A stretch of DNA of 64,000 nt from Pseudomonas putida (GTDB lineage Bacteria; Pseudomonadota; Gammaproteobacteria; Pseudomonadales; Pseudomonadaceae). Below the pieces are notes generated by a model. That model did no database searches. It saw only the letters and a list, made by a program, of their open reading frames with translations, and was not told the DNA's origin. The translations under genes and the position numbers were made by a program. Positions 17,564-26,032 of the stretch are shown here, one piece after another. Numbering within the stretch: the stretch's first letter is position 1; every line of letters starts with the position of its first letter. Location of the stretch: contig NZ_MKZO01000007.1 of NCBI RefSeq assembly GCF_001941965.1, forward strand, positions 62,001-126,000. The letters run 5' to 3'.

Positions 17564-17625
17564 TGCAGGGGTCCGTCTGCGGCTGGGGGTCAGCAGTCTA
17601 TCCGAGGATTTGCTGTGGGTCTTCA

Positions 17626-17710
17626 GGGCCTCATCGCTGGCAAGCCAGCTCCCACAAGGACCGCGTGCACCGCCGAACCTGTGGGAGCTGGCTTGCCAGC
17701 GATGAGGCCC
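17626..17710. repeat. REPIN-type inverted repeat pair
   Basis: Inverted REP cores with GGGCCTCATCGC and GCGATGAGGCCC ends outward, in the gap between the CPBP protease start and the end of the flavoprotein gene. It shares the spacer stretch GACCGCGTGCACCGC with the copy at 23196. Confidence 0.9.
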
Positions 17711-17727
17711 GCAAGATCACCAGAAGA

Positions 17728-19383
17728 TCAGGAAGCCAGCGCCAAGCCCGCCAGATACCCGAACACCATCCCCGGCCCGAGGGTGATCCCGCCACTGGGG
17801 TAGTACCCGCCCATGACGCTGTTCATGTCATTCCCCACCGCATGCAACCCCGGAATCACCTGCCCGTCCCGATCCAGCACCCGCGCCGCCGCATCGGTCT
17901 TCAACCCGGCAAAAGTCCCAAGGCTCCCGGCCACCAGCCGCACCGCATACAAGCGCCCCTGCAATGGCCGCAACGACGGATTCGGCCCGTTCAATGCATC
18001 CCCGGAAGCCCGATTGTAGGCCGACTGTCCCCGCCCGAAATCCGGGTCATGCCCCAGCCGCGCATGCTCGTTGAAACGCTCGATCGCTGCCTGCAATTGC
18101 TCGGGATCCAGTCCACAACGCTGCGCCAGTTCCCGCGCATCCCGCCCCTCGCGCAGGTACCCGCAACGCCGGTAATACCCCAGCGGAAACGGCCACGGCT
18201 TGGCCCAGCCGATCCCGAAGCGCCGTTGCGCCTGATGGTCGCAGATCATCCAGGCCTCGGGTTCCTGCCCTGCCGGGGTGCGAGCGAACAGATCATTCAT
18301 GAAGTCGTGATAACAGTCGGCTTCGTTGGTAAAACGCCGGCCATCCGCGCCCACCGCGATAAACCCGGGCTTGCCGCGATCCACCAGATGCGGAAAACGG
18401 CCTGGCGGCCCATCACGCCGGGGCACCAAAGAAACCGGCGCCCAGGCCGCATCATGGGCCAGATCGTCGCCAAGCAGGCCACCCACGGCCTCCCCCAGGC
18501 GCAGCCCATCGCCACTGTTGTCCAGCGGCGCGGCGCAGTGATGTCGATGCCCGAGACGCTGCTCCAGCCGCTGCGGATCATGGGCGAAACCGCCACAGGC
18601 CAGTACCACGCCACGCCGGGCCAGCACCCGTCGCCCCTCCAGCTGCGCCCCGCTCACCCGCTCGCCGTCGCGCAGCAAACCCCGCACCGGGCTTTGCGTC
18701 AGCAACTGCACCTCCCGGTCCAGCGCACTGCGCACCAGCCGCGCCACCAGGGCATTGCCATTGACCAGGTGCGTGCCGCGCCGGTAACGCAGCAGGTCGA
18801 GCATATGCCGCCCAAGGCGCTTGCCCACATGCCAGGCGGCCTTGAACGAATGCCGGGCATTGAAGAACGCGCCCATATCCGCGCCACCGGCGATGCCCAT
18901 GCCGAACAGGCTGACGATGTCCAGCGGCGGGCGCAGATGCTCGAGCCACGGCCCCAGCTCGCGACCATCGAACGGCTGCGCGCACAGCGAACGGCCACCC
19001 GACGCCGAACCCTCGCCATCACGCATATCCGGCATGGCGTTGCCCGGATAGAACTGCACCGCCGTATGGTTATGGAAAAACTCGACCATCTCCGGGCCAC
19101 GTTGCAGGTACGCCCGCTGTTGCTCGCTCAGGGCAGTTGCGTGGACCTGCGCCAGCAAGTAACGCTCCGGCGCATCGTCGGTTTCGACCCGCCCCAGCGG
19201 ATTGCGCGGCACCCACAACCAGCCACCGGACCAGGCACTGGTACCGCCCAGCCAGCGGCTCTTTTCCGCGACGATCACCCTCAGGCCCTGGCTGGCAGCG
19301 GTCACCGCCGCCGCCAGTCCAGAAGCGCCCGAGCCGATCACCAGTACGTCGCATTCCAGCGTCTGCATCGGTGCCTGACTCAT
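17728..19383 (-). CDS. FAD-dependent dehydrogenase, 3-ketosteroid dehydrogenase/fumarate reductase type (paralogue 1)
   Basis: The 551-residue flavoprotein begins with the dinucleotide site VLVIGSGASGLAAAV (near residue 14) and GGTSAWSGGWLW, and ends with GNDMNSVMGGYYPSGGITLG and GPGMVFGYLAGLA. The C-terminal Tyr-Pro-x-Gly-Gly segment is the KstD-type active-site region used to introduce a double bond next to a ketone. It is a paralogue of the protein at 19703, with the NIPSNAP gene between them and ATGA overlaps on both sides. With the shikimate-dehydrogenase-like gene upstream it may oxidise or aromatise a hydroaromatic ring. Substrate not known. Confidence 0.82.
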   Translation of the reverse strand: MSQAPMQTLECDVLVIGSGASGLAAAVTAASQGLRVIVAEKSRWLGGTSAWSGGWLWVPRNPLGRVETDDAPERYLLAQVHATALSEQQRAYLQRGPEMVEFFHNHTAVQFYPGNAMPDMRDGEGSASGGRSLCAQPFDGRELGPWLEHLRPPLDIVSLFGMGIAGGADMGAFFNARHSFKAAWHVGKRLGRHMLDLLRYRRGTHLVNGNALVARLVRSALDREVQLLTQSPVRGLLRDGERVSGAQLEGRRVLARRGVVLACGGFAHDPQRLEQRLGHRHHCAAPLDNSGDGLRLGEAVGGLLGDDLAHDAAWAPVSLVPRRDGPPGRFPHLVDRGKPGFIAVGADGRRFTNEADCYHDFMNDLFARTPAGQEPEAWMICDHQAQRRFGIGWAKPWPFPLGYYRRCGYLREGRDARELAQRCGLDPEQLQAAIERFNEHARLGHDPDFGRGQSAYNRASGDALNGPNPSLRPLQGRLYAVRLVAGSLGTFAGLKTDAAARVLDRDGQVIPGLHAVGNDMNSVMGGYYPSGGITLGPGMVFGYLAGLALAS

Positions 19384-19706
19384 TTCAGCGGCGAGAAACC
19401 GGTCGGCCGCAGCAGCCGCGACTCCAGTTTCAGCACCGCGCCCAGTTCCTTGTTCTTGCGCCCGACCTCGGCCCAGCGCGGGTCGGCCGCCATGCTGGCA
19501 CGGCGCGCTGCACGGTCGTCGAGGCTTTCATAGGCCCAGATATGCACCACCTGGTTGGCTTCGCCGAACTCGGTGGTGAAGAAGCCCACCAGGTTGCCCA
19601 GGTGTTCGGTCTGCACCGCCAGGGCGTCGCTCTGGTACAGCGCCAGCCAGTCGGCCATGCGGGTCGGGCTCAGGGTGTAGGTGCGCAGTTCGTAGTACAT
19701 GGTCAT
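19380..19706 (-). CDS. NIPSNAP family protein
   Basis: The 108-residue protein opens YYELRTYTLSPTRMADWLALY and contains GFFTTEFGEANQVVHIWAYE and DRAARRASMAADPRW, the signature of NIPSNAP ferredoxin-like alpha+beta barrels. Many bacterial members sit in catabolic operons and are thought to act as small enzymes or accessory subunits; none has a firm role. The ATG at 19706 overlaps the upstream stop (ATGA), but a second ATG at 19700 has a better distance to the GGAG site and could be used. Confidence 0.85.
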   Translation of the reverse strand: MTMYYELRTYTLSPTRMADWLALYQSDALAVQTEHLGNLVGFFTTEFGEANQVVHIWAYESLDDRAARRASMAADPRWAEVGRKNKELGAVLKLESRLLRPTGFSPLK

Positions 19707-21433
19707 TTCTCCAGGGTGATCGAGGGGGTGTGCGCCAGCCGCTCGGCGGCATGGCAGGCGGCGAGCCAGCCGAAGGTCAGGCCCGGGCCGATGGTGATGC
19801 CCGGCCCCGGGTAGGTGCCGTCCATCAGCGAGTTCATATCGTTGCCGGCGGCATACAGGCCCGGGATCGGCGCACCGCTGGCATCCAGCACCCGGGCCTG
19901 GCCGTCGGTGGCAAGACCACGGGCCGAACCAAGGTCGCCGGTATGGAGGCGGACCGCGTACCACGGCGCCTTGAGCAGCGGTGCATTGCACGGGCTCGGC
20001 AGGTGCTCGGGGTCGCCCATGTAGCGGTTGTAGCTGTTGCCGCCCTTGCCGAAGGCGCGGTCGAGACCGTCGCGGGCATCGCGGTTGTAGGTGTCCAGGG
20101 TGCGCCGCAGCCCCTGGGGATCGACGCCGATCAGTGCCGCCAGTTGCTCGGCACTGTCGGCGCGATGCAGGTAGCCGGCGTCGATCAGCGCCTGGTTGTC
20201 CACCGGCTTGGGCCGGGCCAGGCCGAGACCGTATTTGTTCAACGCCTGGGCATCACAGACCAGCCAGCACGGCGTGCTGCCGGTGGCGAACATGCGCTGG
20301 ACGAAGTGGTGGTAGGAGTCGGACTCGTTGACGAAACGCTCGCCTGCTGCGTTGACCGCGATCACCCCCGGCTTGGCACGATCGGTGACCAGATGCGGGA
20401 AGCGTTCGCGCTCGCCGTTCTTGTGGGTGACTTCGGAAACCGGCGCCCAGAAGAAGTTGGCCGCCAGCCCCTGCCCCAGCACCGCGCCGGTTGCCTGGGC
20501 CAGGCGCAGGCCGTCACCGGTATTGCCCGGCGGCGACATGCTCAGGTGTTCGCTGCCGGTCTCCGGACGCTGCGCAGCCGCTTGCGGCGCAGCGGCGAAA
20601 CCACCGGTGGCGCAGACCACACCGCCACGGGACAGCACGCGCTGGCGGCGACCTTCGCGGGTGATGACCGCCCCCACCACGGCGCCATTCTCGACGATCA
20701 GTTCCTCGGTGCAGCTGTTCAGCCACAGGCTCAGGCCATGTTCGAAGGCACTGGCCGCCAACCGTGCGATCAGGGCGTTGCCCGTGGTCAGCCGGGTCCC
20801 GCGGGGATGACTGATACGGTCTACGGCGTAGCGCCCCATCAGCTTCAGGCAATGCAGCAAGGCGCGCGGCGAGCGCCGGAAGCTGAGGAAATGCTGGATG
20901 TCCACGCGATTGACCATCATCCCGCCGAACAGCAGCATGCCCGCCGGCGGCATCTTCAGGTCCTTGAAGTGCTCACCGAGACGACGCCCGTCGTACTCCA
21001 GCATCTCCAGCGCCCGCCCGCGATCGGTGGCGCCCTCCTCGTCCGGGTAGTAATCCGGCGACAGCGGGCGCAGAGCGTATTTCAGCTCGGTATTGGCTTC
21101 CAGCCAGCGCAGCGCCTGGTGGCCTTGCTCGATATAGGCGTCCACCAGCGCGGCGTTGTAGCCGGGGCCGATGGTCTTGTGCAGGTAGCGGCGCATGGCT
21201 TCTGCGCTGTCCACAACACCGGCGGCGCAAGCCTGATCCGTGCCATAGAGCCACACCGCACCACCGGAAATCGCCGAGGTGCCGCCGAACTGCGCGGCCT
21301 TTTCCACCAGCAGTACCTTGAGGCCCTTGCGCGTCGCAGTGGCGGCCGCGGCAAAGCCCGCGGCACCGCTGCCGAGCACGATCAGGTCGAACTGCGCTTC
21401 GCCCCCGGGCGGGAAACGGGTTGCCGTATTCAT
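19703..21433 (-). CDS. FAD-dependent dehydrogenase, 3-ketosteroid dehydrogenase/fumarate reductase type (paralogue 2)
   Basis: The 576-residue protein has LIVLGSGAAGFAAAATATRKG, VEKAAQFGGTSAISGGAVW, and the C-terminal GNDMNSLMDGTYPGPGITIG with GPGLTFGWLAACHAAE, closely matching the layout of its neighbour at 17728 and of KstD-type dehydrogenases. GAGGAG lies 7 bases before the ATG at 21433; a frame open further upstream is antisense noise over the next gene. Two different flavin dehydrogenases in one operon suggest two successive ring oxidations or two related substrates. Confidence 0.83.
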   Translation of the reverse strand: MNTATRFPPGGEAQFDLIVLGSGAAGFAAAATATRKGLKVLLVEKAAQFGGTSAISGGAVWLYGTDQACAAGVVDSAEAMRRYLHKTIGPGYNAALVDAYIEQGHQALRWLEANTELKYALRPLSPDYYPDEEGATDRGRALEMLEYDGRRLGEHFKDLKMPPAGMLLFGGMMVNRVDIQHFLSFRRSPRALLHCLKLMGRYAVDRISHPRGTRLTTGNALIARLAASAFEHGLSLWLNSCTEELIVENGAVVGAVITREGRRQRVLSRGGVVCATGGFAAAPQAAAQRPETGSEHLSMSPPGNTGDGLRLAQATGAVLGQGLAANFFWAPVSEVTHKNGERERFPHLVTDRAKPGVIAVNAAGERFVNESDSYHHFVQRMFATGSTPCWLVCDAQALNKYGLGLARPKPVDNQALIDAGYLHRADSAEQLAALIGVDPQGLRRTLDTYNRDARDGLDRAFGKGGNSYNRYMGDPEHLPSPCNAPLLKAPWYAVRLHTGDLGSARGLATDGQARVLDASGAPIPGLYAAGNDMNSLMDGTYPGPGITIGPGLTFGWLAACHAAERLAHTPSITLEK

Positions 21434-21443
21434 CCCGCGCTCC

Positions 21444-22253
21444 TCACAACTGCAAGGGCGTGACGCCCATGAAATGGCCGAGGTTGCCGAGCTGGGCGAA
21501 GGCCATCTGCGGACCGGTCTGGATCGCGCAGCCGCGTTCACGGGCGGCGGCCAGCAAGGGGGTGATTTCCGGCGAGGTGACCACATCGGCGACCAGGGTG
21601 CTGCTGCGCAGGCTGTCCAGTTGCGCCAGGGGCAGCGGCAACTCGCCGGTGCCGCCCATGCCCGCCGGGGTGGCGTTGACCAGCAAGTCGAAGCTGTCCA
21701 GGGATTCGTAGCCGATCTCGATAAGCACCTTGCCGAACGCCTTGCCCAGCAACCCGGCCAGGTTCCGGCAACGTTCGGCACTGGCATCGCTGAGTACCAG
21801 CAATTCGGCGCCGGCCTGGCACAGCGACCAGGCGATCGCGCTACCCACCCCACCGGCCCCGATCACCAGCGCGCGCTTGCCACGGGCCTGGAAACCGTTG
21901 AGACAGGCGGCATTGAGGAAGCCCTCGCCATCGACGTTGTCCCCCAGCAGACGGCCATCGGCCTGACGGCGGATCACGTTCACCGAGCCCAGCGCCCCGG
22001 CCCGCTCGCTGACTTCATCGAGGCGCCCGGCCAGCACCTGCTTGTACGGCACGGTGACTACCACGCCGCGCAGGTTCTGCCAGCCGCGCAGGGTGGCGAG
22101 AAACGCATCGAGGGCGTCCTCGCGGATATCGATGGGCAGCATCGCCAGGTTCTGGCTGTTGGCCTGGAACCAGCGATTGAAGTTTTCCGGGGATTTGACC
22201 TGGGTGATGGGCGACCCGACGATCGCCACCAGTTCGGTGGATCCGTGCAGCAT
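21444..22253 (-). CDS. Shikimate dehydrogenase-like oxidoreductase
   Basis: The 269-residue protein has the AroE fold: substrate domain with VVVTVPYKQVLAG (catalytic Lys), GSVNVIRR and GDNVDGEGFLNA (catalytic Asp), then a nucleotide-binding domain with VIGAGGVGSAIAW and LVNATPAGM. The N-terminal motif reads GSPITQVKSPENFN, whereas true shikimate dehydrogenases have Ser-x-Ser before Pro; the first serine is replaced here. It is thus unlikely to be the housekeeping AroE and probably acts on a related hydroaromatic. It leads the operon, divergent from the IclR gene. Confidence 0.85.
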   Translation of the reverse strand: MLHGSTELVAIVGSPITQVKSPENFNRWFQANSQNLAMLPIDIREDALDAFLATLRGWQNLRGVVVTVPYKQVLAGRLDEVSERAGALGSVNVIRRQADGRLLGDNVDGEGFLNAACLNGFQARGKRALVIGAGGVGSAIAWSLCQAGAELLVLSDASAERCRNLAGLLGKAFGKVLIEIGYESLDSFDLLVNATPAGMGGTGELPLPLAQLDSLRSSTLVADVVTSPEITPLLAAARERGCAIQTGPQMAFAQLGNLGHFMGVTPLQL

Positions 22254-22357
22254 GCTGACCTCCAGAGGGTCGGTGTTGTTGTGCTGCAAGGGTGCTGCCT
22301 GGCGCTGGCCGGGCCAATGGCGCGGATCGCCAATCTGCTTGTTATTCGCTGTGAGGT

Positions 22358-22370
22358 TGCGATAATCGCA
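22358..22370. promoter_or_regulatory. Candidate IclR operator
   Basis: TGCGATAATCGCA is a perfect dyad (six-base arms around one base) in the 148-base gap between the shikimate-dehydrogenase-like gene and the divergent IclR gene. Its location 32 bases before the IclR start fits an autoregulatory site. Confidence 0.45.
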
Positions 22371-22401
22371 GTCTTTTGCGAAATCAGCGGAGCGCCTGAA
22401 G

Positions 22402-23175
22402 ATGGCCCAGCCCGAGATCCATCCCCGTGACCTGATCGTCGGCCTGCAGAAGGGGCTGGCGTTGATGCAGCTGTTCAGCGTCGACCAGCCGAAGCTCAGC
22501 GTGCCCGAGGCGGCACGCTTGTCGGGGCTGACACCGAGTGCGGCGCGGCGTTTTCTGCTGACCCTGGTGCACGAGGCGTTTCTCGAAACCGATGGCCGCC
22601 ATTACTGGCTGACGCCCAAGGCGCTGCGGATCGGCCAGGCCTATGTGGATTCGGCGCAACTGCCACGGATGCTGCGGCCGGTGGTGGAACAGGTGGCGCG
22701 CACCACCCAGGAGCATGTGTCGGTGGGCACGCGGGATGGCGACGAGATCGTGCATATCGTGCGCAGTCGCTACAGCCACATCGCCTCGCTGTCGATCCGG
22801 CCAGGGTCGCGCTTGCCGCTGTATTGCACGGCGGGTGGGCGGATCTGGCTGGCGTCGCTGGCGGAGGAGGAACTGGCGGCGTATTTCGGGCGGGTCACGT
22901 TGCGCGGGCTGACGCCGCATACCTGTGTCGATGAGCAGGCCTTGCGCGAGGAACTGCGCCGGGTGGCGGCCCAGGGGTATGCCGAGGTGGACCAGGAATT
23001 CGAGGTGGGGATGCGCGTGCTGGGAGTGCCGCTGGTGGATCGGCATGGGGTGTTGCGGTCGACGTTGACCATTACCACCCATGCATCAAGGATCAGCCTG
23101 GAGGAGATGCGGCGGCGGTACCTGATGCCGCTGTATGAGGCGCAGGCGTTGTTGAAGCCTGTTATGGAGGCCTGA
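22402..23175 (+). CDS. IclR family regulator, PcaR-like
   Basis: The 257-residue protein has an N-terminal winged helix (LIVGLQKGLALMQLF and LTPSAARRFLLTLV) and a GAF-like IclR effector domain (from about residue 85, with RPGSRLPLYCTAGGRIWLAS). This form is close to PcaR/PobR, regulators of protocatechuate and 4-hydroxybenzoate breakdown. Its place opposite the flavoprotein operon supports an aromatic or hydroaromatic inducer. Confidence 0.9.
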   Translation: MAQPEIHPRDLIVGLQKGLALMQLFSVDQPKLSVPEAARLSGLTPSAARRFLLTLVHEAFLETDGRHYWLTPKALRIGQAYVDSAQLPRMLRPVVEQVARTTQEHVSVGTRDGDEIVHIVRSRYSHIASLSIRPGSRLPLYCTAGGRIWLASLAEEELAAYFGRVTLRGLTPHTCVDEQALREELRRVAAQGYAEVDQEFEVGMRVLGVPLVDRHGVLRSTLTITTHASRISLEEMRRRYLMPLYEAQALLKPVMEA

Positions 23176-23195
23176 AGGACTTGTGCTGTCTGGAC

Positions 23196-23281
23196 GGGCC
23201 TCATCGCTGGCAAGCCAGCTCCCACAGTGACCGCGTGCACCGCTGACCCTGTGGGAGCTGGCTTGCCAGCGATGAGGCCCG
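23196..23281. repeat. REPIN-type inverted repeat pair
   Basis: Inverted REP cores with GGGCCTCATCGC and GCGATGAGGCCC ends outward, filling the gap between the IclR gene and the convergent LysR gene. It probably serves as the hairpin between the two transcripts. Confidence 0.9.
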
Positions 23282-23286
23282 GGAGA

Positions 23287-24204
23287 TCACCTTGAAGCTT
23301 GAGGGGCACACCACTCCCGCAACAACCCCGCAAACACCTGCGCCGCCTCCGACAACGGCCGGTCCGTCGGCGTGGTCAGGCCGATCGGCGCCCGCAGCAA
23401 GGTACTGCTGAACGGCAACGCCTTGACGATCCCCAACCTCAGGTCCAGATCCACCACCCCGCGCTGGACGAACCACACCCCGTCGTAATCCTGCACATAC
23501 ACCCGCGAGAACGTCTCGCTCAGCGACTCCTGGATTGCAAAGTCCTCCCCCGCTCCACTGGACAGGAGGAAGTTGTCGACACTGATCCGCACCAGCGTGC
23601 CTTGGGGGGAAACCAGCAGCACATAGGGTCGCAGGTCCTCCAGCACCAGGCGCTCGCGTGCCGCCAGCGGGTGCCCGCTGCGGACCACCAGCAGCAGGTC
23701 TTCCTCGTACAGCGCTTCGAACACCACCCCGAGCATGTCGCGCCCGATCAGGCGCCCGACGATCAGGTCCAGCTCGTGGGTGCGCAGCTTGCCCACCAGA
23801 AAGTCATACACCCCCGCCAGCACCTGCACCTGGATCTGCGGGAAGCGCTGGCGCATCTGCGCGATCACCGGCGCCAGCATGTAGCCGGCCGCCGTCGGCA
23901 AGGCGCCAACCCGCAATACCTGCGGCGCCTGGGGCTGCACCTGGCCCTCGTCCAGGGCCATGCGGAAACTCGCCATGGCCTGCGCCGCATGCTTGTGGAA
24001 GGCCTCGCCGGCCCGGGTCAGTTGCACGCCCTTGCGCCCGCGCACCAGCAATTGCGAGCCCAGTTCCTGCTCCAGTTCCTTGATGCTCTTGGACACCGCC
24101 GAGAGGGTGATATGCAGCAGGCGCGAGGCGGTGGCGAGGCTGCCGGAGCTGACCACGGCGAGAAAGACGCGGAAGTGACGCAGGTTGATAGTGGAGAGAT
24201 TCAC
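23287..24204 (-). CDS. LysR family transcriptional regulator
   Basis: The 305-residue protein has LRHFRVFLAVVSSGSLATAS and the recognition helix LLHITLSAVSKSIKELE, resembling the GbpR/PcaQ group that senses sugar-acid or aromatic intermediates. The start used is a GTG with no clear ribosome site. It is divergent from the TIM-barrel/SDR/transporter operon and probably controls it. Confidence 0.87.
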   Translation of the reverse strand: MNLSTINLRHFRVFLAVVSSGSLATASRLLHITLSAVSKSIKELEQELGSQLLVRGRKGVQLTRAGEAFHKHAAQAMASFRMALDEGQVQPQAPQVLRVGALPTAAGYMLAPVIAQMRQRFPQIQVQVLAGVYDFLVGKLRTHELDLIVGRLIGRDMLGVVFEALYEEDLLLVVRSGHPLAARERLVLEDLRPYVLLVSPQGTLVRISVDNFLLSSGAGEDFAIQESLSETFSRVYVQDYDGVWFVQRGVVDLDLRLGIVKALPFSSTLLRAPIGLTTPTDRPLSEAAQVFAGLLREWCAPQASR

Positions 24205-24219
24205 TGGACCGACTCAAGA

Positions 24220-24241
24220 GTTAATCAACCTGCAAGTTAAC
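24220..24241. promoter_or_regulatory. Candidate LysR binding site
   Basis: GTTAA and TTAAC form a perfect dyad with twelve bases between, in the 118-base gap between the LysR gene and the divergent TIM-barrel gene. The same TTAATCAACC string recurs about 40 bases further on (near 24265), as expected for paired regulatory and activation sites. Confidence 0.4.
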
Positions 24242-24322
24242 CAAGGCGCGCTTTTATATCAATTTAATCAACCGCCAACTTCATCTAGCATCCTCTCCAT
24301 CGTCAACAAGGATTCCCTCGCC

Positions 24323-25216
24323 ATGACTCAAGCCCGCCCCCGCCTGGGTGTTTCCAGCGCCTCGCTGCCCAGCCTCGCTCCCGAGGCGCTGGTGGACGAA
24401 CTCGCTCGCCTGGGTTACCAGGGCGTCGAATGGCGGGTCGCCAACACCGACCTGCTGGACGCCAGCCGCGGCTGGGATGCCCGCAGCAACAACCGCTGCA
24501 CCCTGCCGCCGTGCGAACGGACCATCGCCCGGATCCGCCAGCAGTGCCAGGCCAACGGCCTGGAGATCTTCGGCCTGAGCCCCTACCTGCCGGTGGGCGA
24601 TGTGGAGCAGGCCTTCCGTCTGATCGACCTCGCTGCCCTGGCCGGCAATGCCCGCCTGCGCCTGTGGGCGCCGGGCTACGAAGACGAACGCTACGCCGCT
24701 GCCAGCGCGCGCATGCGCCGCTTCCTCGACCAGTTGCTGCCCCGCGCCGAAGCCGCCGGGGTGCGCCTGGCCCTGGAAGTGCACCAACGCACCATCTGCT
24801 CCAGCCCGTCCCTGGCCATGCGCATCGCCGAACACTATCCGGCGCAACACCTCGGCATCATCTACGACCTCGGCAACCTGGCCATCGAAGGCCGCGAGGA
24901 TGTACGCCTGTCCCTCGACCTGATGGGCGAGCACCTGGCCCATGTGCAGGTGAAGAATGTGGCCTGGGTGGCCCAGGCCGACGACCAGGGCTGGCGCTGG
25001 GAATGGTGCCCGCCGGACCAGGGCGTGCTGCCCCTGCGCAGCATGCTGCAGACCCTGGCCGCCCGGGGTTTCGCCGACTGGCTGTCGATCGAGGACTTCG
25101 ACGCCACCTGGCCCGACGCCCACAAGCTGCTGCGCAACCGCGACCTGATCCGCCGCTATCTCGACCTGGATGCGCCGGCTGTCCCTGTTTCCACCCCAGA
25201 GGTACTTTGCCCATGA
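24323..25216 (+). CDS. Sugar phosphate isomerase/epimerase-like TIM-barrel protein
   Basis: The 297-residue protein belongs to the xylose isomerase-like TIM barrels (AP endonuclease 2 fold). Likely metal ligands sit in LALEVHQRTICSS (Glu), IIYDLGNLAIEG (Asp), HVQVKNVAW (His) and WLSIEDFDATW (Glu). Family members isomerise or epimerise sugars and keto-polyols, or dehydrate 3-dehydroshikimate; I cannot choose between these. The downstream SDR gene overlaps it by four bases. The ATG at 24323 fits the conserved start RLGVSSASLPSLAPEALVDE. Confidence 0.82.
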   Translation: MTQARPRLGVSSASLPSLAPEALVDELARLGYQGVEWRVANTDLLDASRGWDARSNNRCTLPPCERTIARIRQQCQANGLEIFGLSPYLPVGDVEQAFRLIDLAALAGNARLRLWAPGYEDERYAAASARMRRFLDQLLPRAEAAGVRLALEVHQRTICSSPSLAMRIAEHYPAQHLGIIYDLGNLAIEGREDVRLSLDLMGEHLAHVQVKNVAWVAQADDQGWRWEWCPPDQGVLPLRSMLQTLAARGFADWLSIEDFDATWPDAHKLLRNRDLIRRYLDLDAPAVPVSTPEVLCP

Positions 25217-25989
25217 ACCTGCCCCACACCCCGCGCCGCGTCGCCCTGGTCACCGGTGCCGCCGGCGAGCTGGGCCGCGCCATCTGCCAGCGCCTGAGCC
25301 AGGACGGCCTCGACCTGATCGCGGCGGATATCAACCTGGACGCCGCCCAAACCCTGGTCGATAGCCTGCCGCAGGCCGAGGGCCAACGCGCCATCGCCGT
25401 GCACGCCGACCTCGGCGACGCCGCCTCCATCGCCGCCCTGGTGGCGCTGGGCGGTAGCACCTTCGGTCGCATCGATGTGGTGGTGAACAATGCCGCAGTG
25501 AATCATCGCGGCTCGATCTACGACTTCGACCCGGGGCAATGGGACCACATGATGGCCGTCAACCTGCGCGGCCCCGCCCTGCTCTGCCAGCAGGTGGCGC
25601 CGTACTGGAAAGCCCAGGCCAGCGGCCGGGTGATCAATATCGTTTCGCGTTGCTGGGTCGCCGGCGGACCGCCCGCCTATGTCGCCTGCAAGGCCGGGCT
25701 GGTCGGCCTGACCCGCTCCATGGCGCGGGAACTGGCGCCGCACAACGTCACCGTCAATGCCATTGCCCCCGGCCTGTTGCCGTCGGCCTTCACCCTGGAC
25801 GGGCGCGATGCCGAGAGCTTCGAGCGCATGGCCCAGGGCTCGATCAACAACACGCCGCTGAAGCGCCTGGTGACCCCGGACGACGTCGCCGGCACCACCG
25901 CCTTCCTGGCCTCGAAGGATGCCGCCTTCATCACTGCCGAAGTCATCCATGTCTGCGGTGGCAGCCAGCTGGCGCCCTTCGGCAACTGA
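25213..25989 (+). CDS. Short-chain dehydrogenase/reductase (SDR)
   Basis: The 258-residue classical SDR shows the nucleotide-binding motif TGAAGELGRAI (TGxxxxxG variant, about residue 15), VVVNNAAVNH, and the catalytic YVACK with an upstream Ser in NIVSRCWV. It starts by ATGA overlap with the TIM-barrel gene. The pair plausibly carries out consecutive oxidation and isomerisation of a polyol or cyclic alcohol delivered by the transporter downstream. Confidence 0.9.
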   Translation: MNLPHTPRRVALVTGAAGELGRAICQRLSQDGLDLIAADINLDAAQTLVDSLPQAEGQRAIAVHADLGDAASIAALVALGGSTFGRIDVVVNNAAVNHRGSIYDFDPGQWDHMMAVNLRGPALLCQQVAPYWKAQASGRVINIVSRCWVAGGPPAYVACKAGLVGLTRSMARELAPHNVTVNAIAPGLLPSAFTLDGRDAESFERMAQGSINNTPLKRLVTPDDVAGTTAFLASKDAAFITAEVIHVCGGSQLAPFGN

Positions 25990-26032
25990 AACCTGCCTTA
26001 CCCGACCATCACAACTACAAGAAAGGTTCGCT

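Noticed and set aside
17563..19533. A 656-codon open frame opposite the flavoprotein gene at 17728
   Set aside because: The flavoprotein has a complete FAD motif and active-site region; the opposite frame is antisense noise.
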